Positions 1 to 9,782 of a DNA stretch of 64,000 nt are shown piece by piece. Position numbers and translations under genes: made by a program. Origin of the DNA: Zingiber officinale. Its lineage: Eukaryota; Streptophyta; Magnoliopsida; Zingiberales; Zingiberaceae. The stretch lies in NCBI RefSeq assembly GCF_018446385.1, contig NC_056000.1, positions 74,906,688 to 74,970,687 of the forward strand, read 5' to 3'. Position 1 is the stretch's first letter. Each line of letters starts with the position of its first letter. The notes beneath the pieces were generated by a model. That model was given only the letters and a program-made list of their open reading frames with translations. It was not told the origin of the DNA and did no database searches.

Positions 1-149
1 TTAAAATGGGGTAGCCCAAACATGCTTTCCCGGGGCCCAGTTTTTATCCCCTTAACCGGAGTCATACAGTCTCCGAAAAATTCCCGAAAAATTTCTAAAA
101 ATTCAGGAAAATTCTCTTATAGTTATTCGCCCTTTTTCGGTATTTTACA
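1..149 (-). mobile_element. Partial 3' LTR of a Ty3-gypsy element
   Basis: Read on the minus strand, the LTR begins with TGTAAAATACCG at position 149 and runs off the left edge of the window. It lies just after a purine tract and downstream of the gypsy polyprotein stop, as expected for a 3' LTR. The start and the following stretch (GAATAACT, then repeated AAATTTTT/GGAATTTT blocks) clearly resemble the solo LTR at 46615, so both belong to one gypsy lineage. Confidence 0.75.
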
Positions 150-160
150 TTCTCCCTCAC
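150..160 (-). other. Polypurine tract of the gypsy element
   Basis: On the minus strand this reads GTGAGGGAGAA directly before the LTR start TGTAAAATACC. In LTR retrotransposons this site primes plus-strand DNA synthesis. Its place between the polyprotein end (258) and the LTR fits that role. Confidence 0.65.
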
Positions 161-257
161 TAATAAAAATTTGATCCCCAAATTTCGTTATCTACTATTA
201 GGAAGTACTAACAACAGATAGAGTATAAATGTTGAACGGTAAATTGAACCACATACC

Positions 258-512
258 TCAAGTGAAAAGGTGGGGGTATCGAGCTCGGATCGTATCCTCG
301 AGCTCCCGGGTAGCCTCCTCGTCCGAATGATGCTCCCATCCGACTTTAACTAGCCGGATAGTCTTGTTCCGCAGCTGACACTCTTTCTGGTCCAGAATCC
401 GTACCGGAACTTCCTCATAAGTGATGTTAGGATGAATGGGAATTGAGATATCTGTCAGCACATGTGTCAGGTCAGGTACGTATCTCCTCAGCATAGATAT
501 GTGGAATACGTC
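258..512 (-). pseudogene. Chromodomain-like C-terminus of the gypsy polyprotein
   Basis: This is the continuation of the integrase after the inserted LTR. It contains the region with RILDQKECQLRNKTIRLVKV and the aromatic/acidic pattern VGWEHHSDEEATRELEDTIR, which match the chromodomain-like end of plant chromovirus integrases. It ends in YPHLF and a stop at 258. In such elements this domain guides integration to certain chromatin. Confidence 0.75.
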
Positions 513-517
513 GTGGA

Positions 518-2921
518 TGTTGGAGTGTATACTGAAAGCCTAAGTTTTTTGTAAACATTTATTTTGAATAAAGAATCACATTTGGTCAAATTATCTACAT
601 TTGTTTGTAGTTGTTCAATTAATTTATATTGTAGATAACATAGTATGTGGTGTCACATGCAGAAGATAATGTTATCAGTACCTTATAAATTATAAACAGT
701 AGCTCACGACCAAAATGGAAAGGAACAAACCATTAGAAGGTCGTAGTGTAATTAGGTATTAGTTTATCTTGACTATATAATTACACTAGTACACTCAGAG
801 TGTATTGAGTAGGACCATTTGAGGTCGTTTTTTTTATACTGACTTTATAAAGGAACAAAGACCTTGGTTATTATGGAAGTGTGTGCTTTTAATCCTAATA
901 TAATAACAAGCACATATATTTGATATTTATTTCTTTAATTTATCAATGGGTGAGATTTAGTTCGATGAATCAATAAACCCGATAAGTTGGGAAATGATAT
1001 CACTTATAGTGTGTGTTGTTAATTATAGAAGGAAACTGTGTCCTAGAGATACTAGGTTGATAATGTCCCCAAGAGGAGCTCATAAGGATTGTCATGTTAA
1101 ACCCTGCAGGTGGACTTAGTCCGACATGAAGATAAGGTTGAGTGGTACTACTCTTGGACTAAGATATTAATTAAATGAGTTGTCAGTAACTCACTTAATT
1201 AGTGGACATTCAATATCTTAAACACAGGGAGACTAACACACTCATAATAAGAAGGAGCCCAAAAATATAATTTGGGATTGGTGCGGTAGTTCAATAATAG
1301 TTCTCTAGTGGAATGAATTATTATTGATAAAATTAAGTTGTGTGTTCGGGGCGAACACGGGATGCTTAATTTTATCGGGAGACCAAAACCAATTCCTCCT
1401 CTCGGTCCCTATCGTAGCCTCTTATTTATAGAGTACTATACCCACCTTACCTTCTATACCCACCTAAAGGGGGCCGGCCAAGCTAGCTTAGAACCAAGCT
1501 AGGGCCGGCCTAAGCATGGTTTAGGGTGGCCGACCCTAGCTTGAACCCAAGCTAGAGGGGGCCGGCCACATTAAATTAAAAAAAAATTTTAATTTTAATT
1601 TTTTTATTATATGGAAGATATAATTTATTACAGAGAATTAAAATTAAAATATCTCTCTTTAAAAGATCTACAAAAGATTAAAAGAAAGAGATTAGATCTC
1701 TTTCCTTATTTGTAGATTGGAAAGATGTTTATTTTTCTCTTTGAAAAATTATTCACATGTAGAAAATTAAAATTATAGAAATTTCTTTTTATCAACCATG
1801 AAGGGATTATAAAGGGAAATTTTATTTTTAAAAAAATTTCCAAAGACAAATAAGGAAGTTTTAATTGTTGATTGAAACTTTCATAATTTTTCTATTTGAG
1901 GTGGCCGACCATGATTAGTTGATTAAGAAATTTTATTAAAATTTTCTTAATTAATTATTGTCAAAGAAAGTTAAGGAAATTTTATTATAAATAAATTTCC
2001 TTATTTGCTAAAGCCAAGGAATATAAAAGAAGGGGTAGGGGTGCCTTCATTGTAGACAACCTCTATTATTCTCCCTCTCCTATTCCTTGGTGTGGCCGGC
2101 CAACATCCTCTCCCTCTCTTCCTCTTAGTGGTGGCCGAAACATCCCTCTTGCTTGGAGTTCTTGTGGTGGCCGGATACTACTTGGAGAAGAAGAAGAAGA
2201 AGGAGAGAAAGCTTGTATCCATTGGAGCTTGGTTGGTGGTTTTCTTCTTCCTTGGTGAAGCTCTCTTGTTTTGGCCGAACCTAGCTAGGAGGAGAAGAAG
2301 GTGTTTGGTGGTTTCTCATCTTGGAAGATCGTTGCCCACACAACGTCTGATGTTAGAAGAGGAATACGGTAGAAGATCAAGAGGTTTTTCTAAAATGTAT
2401 AACTAGTAATTTTTCTTTCCGCATCATATTAGTTATTTTTGGAAATAATACCAAATACAAGAGGCTTACGATTCTAGTATTTCGAATATGTTTTTCGATG
2501 TTGTGTTCTTTTGTTTTATTTTTCCTTGTGATTTGATTGTTCCTTTCGGTTAACCTAAGTTATTTTAGGAAATTAAATATTAACTTTCTATAAAAGGTTT
2601 TGTCTAGTCGGTGGTGGTTGCTCCCATATCCAAGAAGGTCATGTGCCTCGCCACGTCAGTACTAGGAACCAATTATGGAAATTAATATTTAATGGAATTA
2701 ATAACTTAAGGTGACTTGGGTCGAACGTGTTAAGTTCCGCAGGAGATCCAAGTCAAAACCTAAAAGAACAAATAGATTAAGTTTTGGATCAAACGTGTTA
2801 AGTTCTGCAGGCGATCCAAAATTTAATTTAAAAGAACACATGGTAGCTAGGAAAAGGTTTAGACCTTTGTACAAAATTTTTGTACAGTGGAACCTATAGG
2901 TTTTCCGAGTAGCAACCAACA
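518..2921 (+). mobile_element. Solo LTR (2404 bp, copia-like) inserted in gypsy integrase
   Basis: The insert begins TGTTGGAGTGTATAC and ends CCAACA, so the ends are inverted (TGTTGG/CCAACA), and it is flanked by a perfect 5-bp target duplication GTGGA (513-517 and 2922-2926). A TATA-like TATAAAAG lies near 2021-2028 with pyrimidine-rich leader after it, consistent with a U3-R-U5 layout in plus orientation. No primer-binding site, gag or pol follows, so this is one LTR left by LTR-LTR recombination. The 104-codon open stretch at 2092-2406 lies in the leader and is probably not a gene. The start and promoter layout resemble copia (Angela/Tork-like) LTRs; the lineage is an inference. Confidence 0.88.
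2722..2857 (+). repeat. Two-copy 68-bp tandem repeat near the solo-LTR end
   Basis: The block starting CRAACGTGTTAAGTTCYGCAG and including GATCCAA plus TAAAAGAACA occurs at 2722 and again at 2790, with a few differences. It lies in the U5-like end of the solo LTR. Confidence 0.75.
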
Positions 2922-2926
2922 GTGGA

Positions 2927-3830
2927 CGCCTGCCAGGGACGGTGGTAGTGCCAGATGATAAGCTACTGCTCCAATCCTCTCCAGGATCTGGAAAGGGCCA
3001 ATGTACCGCCGAGCTAGCTTACTTCTGAGGCCAAATCTCTTCACCCCTTTCGTGGGTGAAACTCGTAGAAATACATGGTCGCCAGTAGAGAACTCCAGGG
3101 GTCTCCGTCTCCGATCAGCATAACTCTTCTGGTGGTCCTGCGCCTCTGACATCCTTCTTCTGATAGTACGGACCAACTCTGCCTCATGCTGAGCTCTATG
3201 AGGCCCTAGCAACTGGGCCTCCCCAACCTCATCCCAGAGGGTGGGTGTCCGACAAGGCCTACCATACAATGCTTCAAACGATGCTATCTGGATAGCCGAA
3301 TGAAAGCTGTTATTGTAGGCGAACTCTACCAATGGAAAATGGTCCTCCCAATTGCCTCCGAAATCCAATACACAAGACCTCAGCAAGTATGAATGGTCCG
3401 CTCTGACTGCCCATCTGTCTACGGATGGAAAGCTGTACTAAAACGGAGTTGAGTGCCCAAAGCCTGCTGCAGACTCTGCCAGAATCAGGACATGAACCGA
3501 GGGTCTCTATCCGAAATAATAGTCAAAGGAACACCATGTAATCTGATGATCTCCCAGCAATACATATCTGTCAATCGATCCAAGGAATCAGTCTTCCAGA
3601 TCGCTAAGAAGTGTGTCGATTTGGTTAATCGATCAACAATTACCCAAATCACGTCATGGCCTCGACGTGTCCTAGACAAACCCACAACAAAGTCCATGGT
3701 AATGTGTTCCCATTTCCACTCAGGAATAGGAATCCGCTGAAGTAATCTGGCAGGTCTCTGGTGCTCAGCCTCCACCTGCTGACAAACAAGACATCTAGCT
3801 ACAAATTTCACGATGTTTTTCTTCATACCG
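2927..3830 (-). pseudogene. Gypsy integrase remnant
   Basis: The N-terminal zinc region is partly visible (CLVCQQVEAEHQRPAR). The core carries the first aspartate in TMDFVVGLSRTRRGHD, the second in ISDRDPRF, and the third acidic residue in a TDGQSERT block near 3420, which has a stop just before it (HP-stop-TDG). The C-terminal part (YADRRRRPLEFSTGDHVFLR, KLARRYIGPFQIL) continues to 2927, where the solo LTR insertion cuts the frame. The sequence resumes at 512 with a DVFHISMLRRYV-like stretch. Confidence 0.88.
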
Positions 3831-4399
3831 TTCCATCAGTAGGAACGCCTCAAATCTCGATACATGCGGGTCCCAGCTAGATGGATCGCAAATCGAGAGC
3901 GATGAGCCTCCTGAAGTAGCTCTTGTAAGACCGGGTGAGACTGAGGTACACATAATCTGCCTCGAAAGTATATAATACCCTCCTTATCTCATGTGAACTC
4001 GGTCTGCTGTCCGGAAGCTATTTGGCTACCAATGAACTGAAAATGCTGATCACCGGCTTGGGCTTCTCAGATCCTCGTCCTGATCGATGACTGAGCAACC
4101 ATGGTAACAAGAATACCCTGCTCTATCTGTCCCTGCTCCTCAAGGCCTAACTCAGAAAAACCCTGAATCAAGTCTGTGACTGAAGCCCGGTGGCAAGCTA
4201 AAGTCCCTCTGGACTTCCTGCTGAGTGCATCGGCAACCAGATTAGCTTTCCCTGGGTGATAGCTAATGGTACAATCATAATCCTTTAGGAACTCCATCCA
4301 TTTCCTCTATCGGATATTAAGTTCCTTCTGGGTGAAAATATATTTGAGACTCTTATGATTTGTAAGAATCTCAAAGGTAATGTCGTACAGATGATGCCG

Positions 4400-4843
4400 C
4401 TAAATCTTCAAAGCAAAGATGATGGCGGCTAGCTCCAAATCATGTACAGGGTAGTTCTTCTCATGCTCCTTCAACTGATGAGAAGCATAGGAGACTACTC
4501 TGCCATGCTGCATCAGAACAGTGCCCAAACCCTGAAGAGATGCGTCGGTGTAGAGCACAAATTCGTCCTCTTTGGAGGGTAAAATCAAAATCGGAGCCGA
4601 CACTAATCTCCGCTTCAGCTCCTGGAAGCTGGTCTCGCAATTTTTAGTCCAAGTGAACTTCATGCCTTTCCTGGTAAGGCGTGTCATCGGCATAGCAATC
4701 TGGGAGAAACCCTCGACGAACTGTCTGTAATATCCAACTAGTCCCAGAAAACTGCGGATCTCCTGTACTGATTTCGGCTGTTCCCAGTTGGTGACAGCCT
4801 CGATCTTCTGAGGGTCTACTGAAATATCTCTGCTCAAGACCAC
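4400..4843 (-). pseudogene. Gypsy RT thumb / RNase H remnant
   Basis: The stretch shows the typical link between RT and RNase H ([19 protein letters not shown], then the catalytic DASLQGLG start of RNase H and [21 protein letters not shown]). It ends at a stop just after the acidic helix. The tail of the domain ([14 protein letters not shown]) is found separately at 4067-4297, so the domain is broken by at least one nonsense change. Confidence 0.88.
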
Positions 4844-4940
4844 GTGTCCCAGAAAACTGACTGAGGATAGCCAGAAAACACACTTACTGAACTTCGCATA
4901 TAGCTGATGTCGTCAAAGAGTCTCCAAGACTGCGAAGATG

Positions 4941-5630
4941 CTATGCATGTTCCTCCTCGGAACGTGAGTAGACCAATATGTCATCGATGAAAACGATAAC
5001 AAACTGATCAAGATACTCCAAGAATACGCAGTTCATCAAATCCATAAATACCGCTGGAGCATTGGTAAGCCCAAATGACATTACCAAAAATTCATAATGG
5101 TTGTATCTGGTACGGAATGCTGTATTCTGAATATCAGATTCTTTGGCTCTTAGCTGATGATATCCGGACCGCAGATCAATTTTAGAATACACTGATGTAC
5201 CTCTGAATTGATCCAATAAATCCTTGATCCGTGGTAAGGGGTACTTATTTCTGACGGTCACTGCATTCAGTTGTCTATAATCTATGCACAACCTCAGAGT
5301 ACCATCCTTTTTCTTGACAAATAATACCAGAGAACCCCACGAAAAAGCACTAGGGCGTATAAATCCCCTGTCTAAAAGCTCTTGGAGTTGAACCTTCAGT
5401 TCGTTCAACTCTTTTGGTGTCATACGATAAGGAACTTTCGATGTCGGTGTGGTTCCTGAAATCAACTCAATAACAAACTCCACTTGCCTTCTGGGAGGCA
5501 AACCTGGTAGCTTCTTTGGAAATACATCCGGATACTCTCGGACTACTGGAACGTCGGAGAGTTGAGAACTACTACCGTCTTCAGTATGAATCAAAGATAA
5601 TAGAAAACCCTGACAGCCATGTGACAACAA
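4941..5630 (-). pseudogene. Gypsy reverse transcriptase domain remnant
   Basis: The 229-codon open stretch contains the core RT signatures: the [14 protein letters not shown] block, [12 protein letters not shown], the [12 protein letters not shown] block, [16 protein letters not shown] and the catalytic FIDDILVYS (xxDD) motif. The catalytic aspartates are kept. Upstream the same strand carries the protease with a DIILGMDCL motif. Downstream a stop codon and a frame change separate it from RNase H. Confidence 0.92.
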
Positions 5631-5990
5631 CTTCTGAGCCTGAATCGTCGAAATAGTCGATATGTCATCGTCTCTGATGTCAGTGAAATCTCACGAGGGT
5701 TGGTTCGGAGGCCGAAATGTAGCCACCCTCGTCTGGCAATCAACAGTGGCATGATATGCTGACAAACAATCCATGCCAAGAATAATATCAAAGTCGACTA
5801 TTTCCAGTACTAAAAGATCTATCGTAAGTATCTTGTTGCCAAAGTCTAACGGGCAACCTTTGACCTCCTGGGGACGTCCAAAGCATCACCGGACGATAGA
5901 GACACGGTCAGTCGTTGCAGTCTGAAGGTGGGTAATCTACCAATCTCCCTCATAAAGGTACGAGATATAAAAGAATGCGGTCTCCTGGGG

Positions 5991-6560
5991 ACATTTTCTC
6001 TTGATTCGACTTAGCAAGGATACAAGTTAGTTAAGCATAAACAATTAGCATTAAAAGAAACAACAACTTTTAAAAATAGGTAAGAGACACCAAAGATTAC
6101 TTAGTTACAACCTACGTTGTTGTTAATCTAAGGAAAATGAAAGCACTAGAAAAATCTCTTTCGTTGAAGATGAAGAAGTCTCTTTCACTCTTTAAAAAGC
6201 TCAGAAAATAACTATGAATTGAATACAGAAGTTGTTATTGAATTCCTAGCTCCAAGGAGCTTTTTATAGCTCTTGGAAAAATGTTACCGTTGGCTAAAGG
6301 CACCTCCAAAAAGATCCAAGGCACCTCCAAATGGATAAAATTGTATCCCTTTGCAACAGTCACAGCAACGGTCATTCTTTACATTGGAGGCGCAAGGGCG
6401 CCTCCAACTTCATTCGAGGCACCTTCTCCTTGAGGCGCGAGGGCGCCTCCAAGCCTCTTGGAGACACCTTTCAGTAGATATATCATCCTCCAAGCTGATT
6501 TTCTTCACATGGGTGATGCTCCAGTCAACCGAACCATTTGTTCGGTCGATGGAACATTTA
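5991..6560 (-). mobile_element. LTR fragment, family also seen at 18263-18720
   Basis: On the minus strand this contains a TATAAAAAGC box (about 6260-6270) with a leader running down to about 6000, so it looks like the promoter and downstream half of an LTR. Positions 6371-6530 match 18263-18420 closely (the repeated GGAGGCGC / GGCGCCTCC blocks and TCTTCACATGGGTGATGCTCC-like stretch). Neither edge shows a clean target duplication. It touches the gypsy remnant on the left and an A/T repeat on the right. Confidence 0.6.
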
Positions 6561-7445
6561 AAGTTGCAGTGTTTAAAAAATTATTTTTAATAAGTTTAAA
6601 ATAATTTTTAATACATTTTAAAATAATTCAAAATAAGTTTTAAAATAATTTTTTTAATAAGTTTAAAATAATTTTTAATAAGTTTTAAAAAAATTAATAA
6701 GTTTAAAATAATTTTTAATAAGTTTAAAATAATTTTTACTAAGTTTTAAAATAATTTTTAATGAGTTTTAAAATAATTCAAAATAAGTTTTAAAATATTT
6801 TTTTAATAAGTTATAAAATAATTTTTAATAAGTTTTAAATAAATTTTAATAAGTTTTAAAATAATTTTTAATAAGTCTTAAATAAGTTTAAAATAATTTT
6901 TAATAATTTAAAATAATTTTTTAATAAGGTTTAAAATAATTTTTTAATAAGTTTTAAAATCATTTTTAATAAGTTTTAAATAAGTTTAAAATAATTTTTA
7001 ATAAGTTTAAAATAATTTTTTAATAAGGTTTAAAATAATTTTTTAATAAGGTTTAAAATAATTTTTAATAAGTTTTAAAATAATTTTTATTAAGTTAAAA
7101 ATAATTTTTAATATTTTTAAAATAAGTTTAAAATAATTTTTAATAATTTTAAAATTTTTTAAATAAGTAATAAGTTTAAAATAATTTAAAATAAGTTTAA
7201 AAAGTTTTATTAAGTGTTTAAATAATTTTAATTAAGTTTTAAAATAAGTTTTATTAAGTTTTTTAAATTATGTTTAAATAATTTTAATTAAGTTCTAATA
7301 AATTTAATTAAGTTTTAATTAATTTTAATTAAGTTTTAATTAAGTTTAAATAATTTTAATTAAGTTTTAATAAATTTAATTGAGTTTTAATTAATTTTAA
7401 TTAAGTTTAAATAAATTTAATTAAGTTTTAATTAATTTTTATTAA
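6561..7445. repeat. A/T-rich degenerate tandem repeat, about 880 bp
   Basis: The stretch is built from many degenerate copies of a roughly 20-24 base unit like AATAAGTTTTAAAATAATTT, later drifting to a TTTAATTAAGTTTTAAT form. There is almost no C. It contains no coding signal. It starts abruptly inside or at the edge of an LTR fragment and ends abruptly where copia sequence begins. Confidence 0.85.
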
Positions 7446-8112
7446 GTTTTAATATTGAAAAAGGTTATTGAACCCATGTTAGATTCAAACTTAGCTTTGG
7501 GTTAATCAAGCAGGTTTCCTAAGGATAAGCTTTCAGTTCAGTGGCGAGGCATACGACCTACTTGGATATCATTAGACCACTTGCTGAAGGCTTTCCAAAC
7601 TGTTCCCGCCCAGAAAACTTAATACTAAATTTTGGTCTAACTAGCCCATGTTGGACTGGGGTAGCTTCGGTCAAATCCACTAAGTCTAGTGCTCCAGGTA
7701 GAATTTCATATTCAGCCTAGACATGCCTTTGACAAAGCTTCCTTGACGTACTATCATCCCAATCCATTCTGATGCTATGTTATAGGTTTGGTAAACCTTT
7801 TTCATCTAACCGTTCTAAGCAAAAATAAACCTAGTCCTAAGTATTGAGTTTGGTTAATTAAGTTGGTTGTATTATTTTTCTACTTGCTCCCCCTGAGTTA
7901 TAGCTTAGATAAGGTCTATCTAAGTAATGGATTTGACTCTTAGGGACCAAGTATAGATTTGGTTCAATTTGTTTGATTAAAAATTTTGTTTGAACTCATG
8001 CTTGGACTTGCCTTCCATTATTTTGACTGATTAAGGATAAGTATGATTTGTTTGTTTGTTTGAGTTTGTAACCGAGTCCTGATTTGTTGTACATGTCTCG
8101 TTGCGATCCAAG
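7446..8112 (-). mobile_element. Distal part of the minus-strand copia element
   Basis: On the minus strand the coding trace at about 8000-8112 contains a MYNKSGLGYK block, which is typical of the end of plant copia gag before the protease, followed by a stop. It joins in frame to the gag-like coiled-coil trace at 15293 if the element at 8113-15292 is removed. The remainder (7446-7990) has no recognisable pol; it holds a GGGGGAGCAAG stretch and is cut off at the A/T-rich repeat. The 3' LTR is missing. Confidence 0.65.
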
Positions 8113-8248
8113 TGTTGGTGCAACATCCCTCAGGTCAAGGTTGACCTGGGTGACCAAGCTGAGTCTTGGTTTGAGTTTAGATGTTTGACAATAAGAAATT
8201 GATTGAAGAAGAGTCAAGTAGGTCAAGGTTGACCGGATACTTGACAGG

Positions 8249-8845
8249 GAAGTCCTGGTGAGTGAAGCCAGGCAGAAGGAAAACCCTAGTGAGTGAAGCT
8301 AGGTGAAAGTCCTGGTGAGTGAAACCAGGTGAAAATCCTAGTGAGTGAAGCTAGGTGAAAGTCCTGGTGAGTGAAACCAGGTGAAAACCCTAGTGAGTGA
8401 AGCTAGGTGAAAGTCCTGGTGAGTGAAGCCAGGCAGAAGGAAAACCCTAGTGAGTGAAGCTAGGTGAAAGCCCTAGTGAGTGAAGCTAGGCAGATGGAAA
8501 ACCCTAGTGAGTGAAGCTAGGTGAAAGTCCTGGTGAGTGAAGCCAGGCAAGGGAAAATCCAGATGGATCAAGGATGATCGGACATATGGTGTTGGGAAGT
8601 CCAAGTAGGTCTAAGGATTGACTGGATACTTGGCACGAGGAAATACAGATAGGTCAAAGGGATTGACCAGGCCTCTGATGGAAGTCCAAGTAGGTCAAGG
8701 GAGTGACCAGATACTTGGCATGAATAGAAAAGTCTAAGTGGGTCAAAGGAATTGACCAGACACTTGGTGGGAAGTCCTAGCAGGTCAAAGGAGAGACCAG
8801 ATGCTAGGCATGATGTACCAACAGGTCAAGGTTGACCGGATGTTG
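8249..8845 (+). repeat. Covarying hairpin array in the 5' LTR
   Basis: Eleven short units alternate between CCTGGTGAGTGAAGCCAGG and CCTAGTGAGTGAAGCTAGG; the arms change together so that pairing is kept in all eleven. After these come longer modules of the form arm-GGTCA-loop-TGACC-arm, where the outer arms differ between modules but mostly stay complementary (CCAAGT/ACTTGG, CCTAGCA/TGCTAGG, CCAACA/TGTTGG). Confidence 0.85.
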
Positions 8846-8889
8846 GTTTGAGAGGCTTGAAACTTGGTTTTGGGCAAAAAGCAAGTGTT

Positions 8890-9140
8890 GGATCGATCAG
8901 TGGATTGATCCAGGAGTTGGATCGATCAGTGGATCGATCCAGGCTTCTCCTAAGCGAACAGAGAGCCTCTGGATCGATCCGTGGATCGATCAGTGGATCG
9001 ATTGGGACGCGGCTGCTTCGCGCATAAGCGCTGGATCGATCCGTGGATTGATCCGTGGTTCGATCCAGGCGCTCTGGATCGATCCGTGGATCGATCCAAA
9101 GCCTCCCCGATCGATTGGGAATATTCGAATCGATCGGGAT
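8890..9140 (+). repeat. GGATCGATC palindromic block in the 5' LTR
   Basis: Many copies of GGATCGATC and its complement occur in short order, often as pairs such as TGGATCGATC...GGATCGATCCA. Each unit is itself a palindrome core (GATCGATC), and pairs form larger inverted repeats. Long open frames here on both strands are a by-product of the repeat. Confidence 0.85.
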
Positions 9141-9650
9141 CCGACCGATGGCGTCGATAAAGGCCACAGGCGTTCATTTCCTTCGGCATCTCTTCTCCGA
9201 TTCACTCCAGATTTCTCGCCAGCTCCTCCACAGCACTCACAAAGCTCAGATCACCAGTTCTTGAAGGATCTTGGAAGTTTTCCAAGTCAAGAGGCGGATC
9301 AAAGCCAAGAAGAGAAGCTAGGGTTAGGGTTTATACTCATTGTAAGCTTGTAAGCTTGTATTTCTTGTATCCTTTCTCTCTCTTCTTGTATTGAGTCTTG
9401 TAGGGCTTCTCCGCCCTTGGTAGTTACCATAAAGGAGAGTTTTATTTAGTGGAGGGTGTGTGTGTTGGTGTGGATCCTTGGATTAGTCACCTCTTGTGAG
9501 GTGGATACCAAGTAAACCAACCGTGTTAGCGTTGTGTGATTTTTTCTTTGTATTTCCGCTGCACATCTTTGAAGGAACAAGCAACGCTGAGCAACGAGCG
9601 AACGCGACGAGCTATTCACCCCCCCTCTAGCTACTTTTGGTCCTAACAAG

Positions 9651-9662
9651 TGGTATCAGAGC
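9651..9662 (+). other. Primer-binding site (initiator Met-tRNA type)
   Basis: TGGTATCAGAGC lies two bases after the 5' LTR end and matches the 3' end of plant initiator methionine tRNA, the usual primer for copia minus-strand synthesis. Confidence 0.88.
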
Positions 9663-9782
9663 GAGGCCGCTCTTCACCGGAATCATCGCCGGAAGGGTCA
9701 AGCATAACAAGAAAAGCTAGAGGGTGAAGAAGTTGAAGCAAAAATTGTCAAAGTCAAAGATATCAAAAAGCTCAACTTCAAG

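Larger units (their letters stand above)
258..5990 (-). pseudogene. Decayed Ty3-gypsy polyprotein (protease, RT, RNase H, integrase, chromodomain-like end)
   Basis: Minus-strand coding remnants appear in canonical gypsy order: aspartic protease (about 5700-5900), reverse transcriptase (4941-5630), RNase H (4400-4660), integrase (2927-3830) and a chromodomain-like C-terminus (258-512). The gag part is missing; recognisable homology stops near 5990, next to another LTR fragment. The reading frame is broken by in-frame stops (before the RNase H part, in the integrase zinc region and before QSERT) and by frame changes, and by a 2.4-kb LTR insertion at 518-2921. The domain order and the long C-terminal chromodomain-like segment suggest the chromovirus (Tekay/Del-like) group. 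It cannot encode a working polyprotein. Confidence 0.9.
8113..9648 (+). repeat. 5' LTR of the gag-only element (1536 bp)
   Basis: Starts TGTTGGTGCAACATCC, ends GGTCCTAACA. In order it holds a head region, an array of short CCTRGTGAGTGAAG hairpin units (8249-8550), longer GGTCA...TGACC hairpin modules (8555-8845), a GGATCGATC palindromic block (8890-9140), a leader-like region, and a C-run just before the end. The 3' LTR is the same with differences mainly in the palindromic blocks. Confidence 0.92.

Noticed and set aside
2092..2406. 104-codon open frame with a hydrophobic start and Lys-rich middle
   Set aside because: It lies in the leader part of a solo LTR and matches no family I recognise; composition is that of a CT/AG-rich leader.
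8249..8550. CRISPR-like array of regular short repeats
   Set aside because: Units are directly abutting hairpin repeats within a plant LTR with no unique spacers; not a CRISPR.
8832..9353. Long open frames on both strands in the LTR (repeated WIDPWIDP / RSTDRS-like peptides)
   Set aside because: They come from the GGATCGATC palindromic repeat, which is open in several frames on both strands. The same occurs at 14437-14992. No real protein signal.
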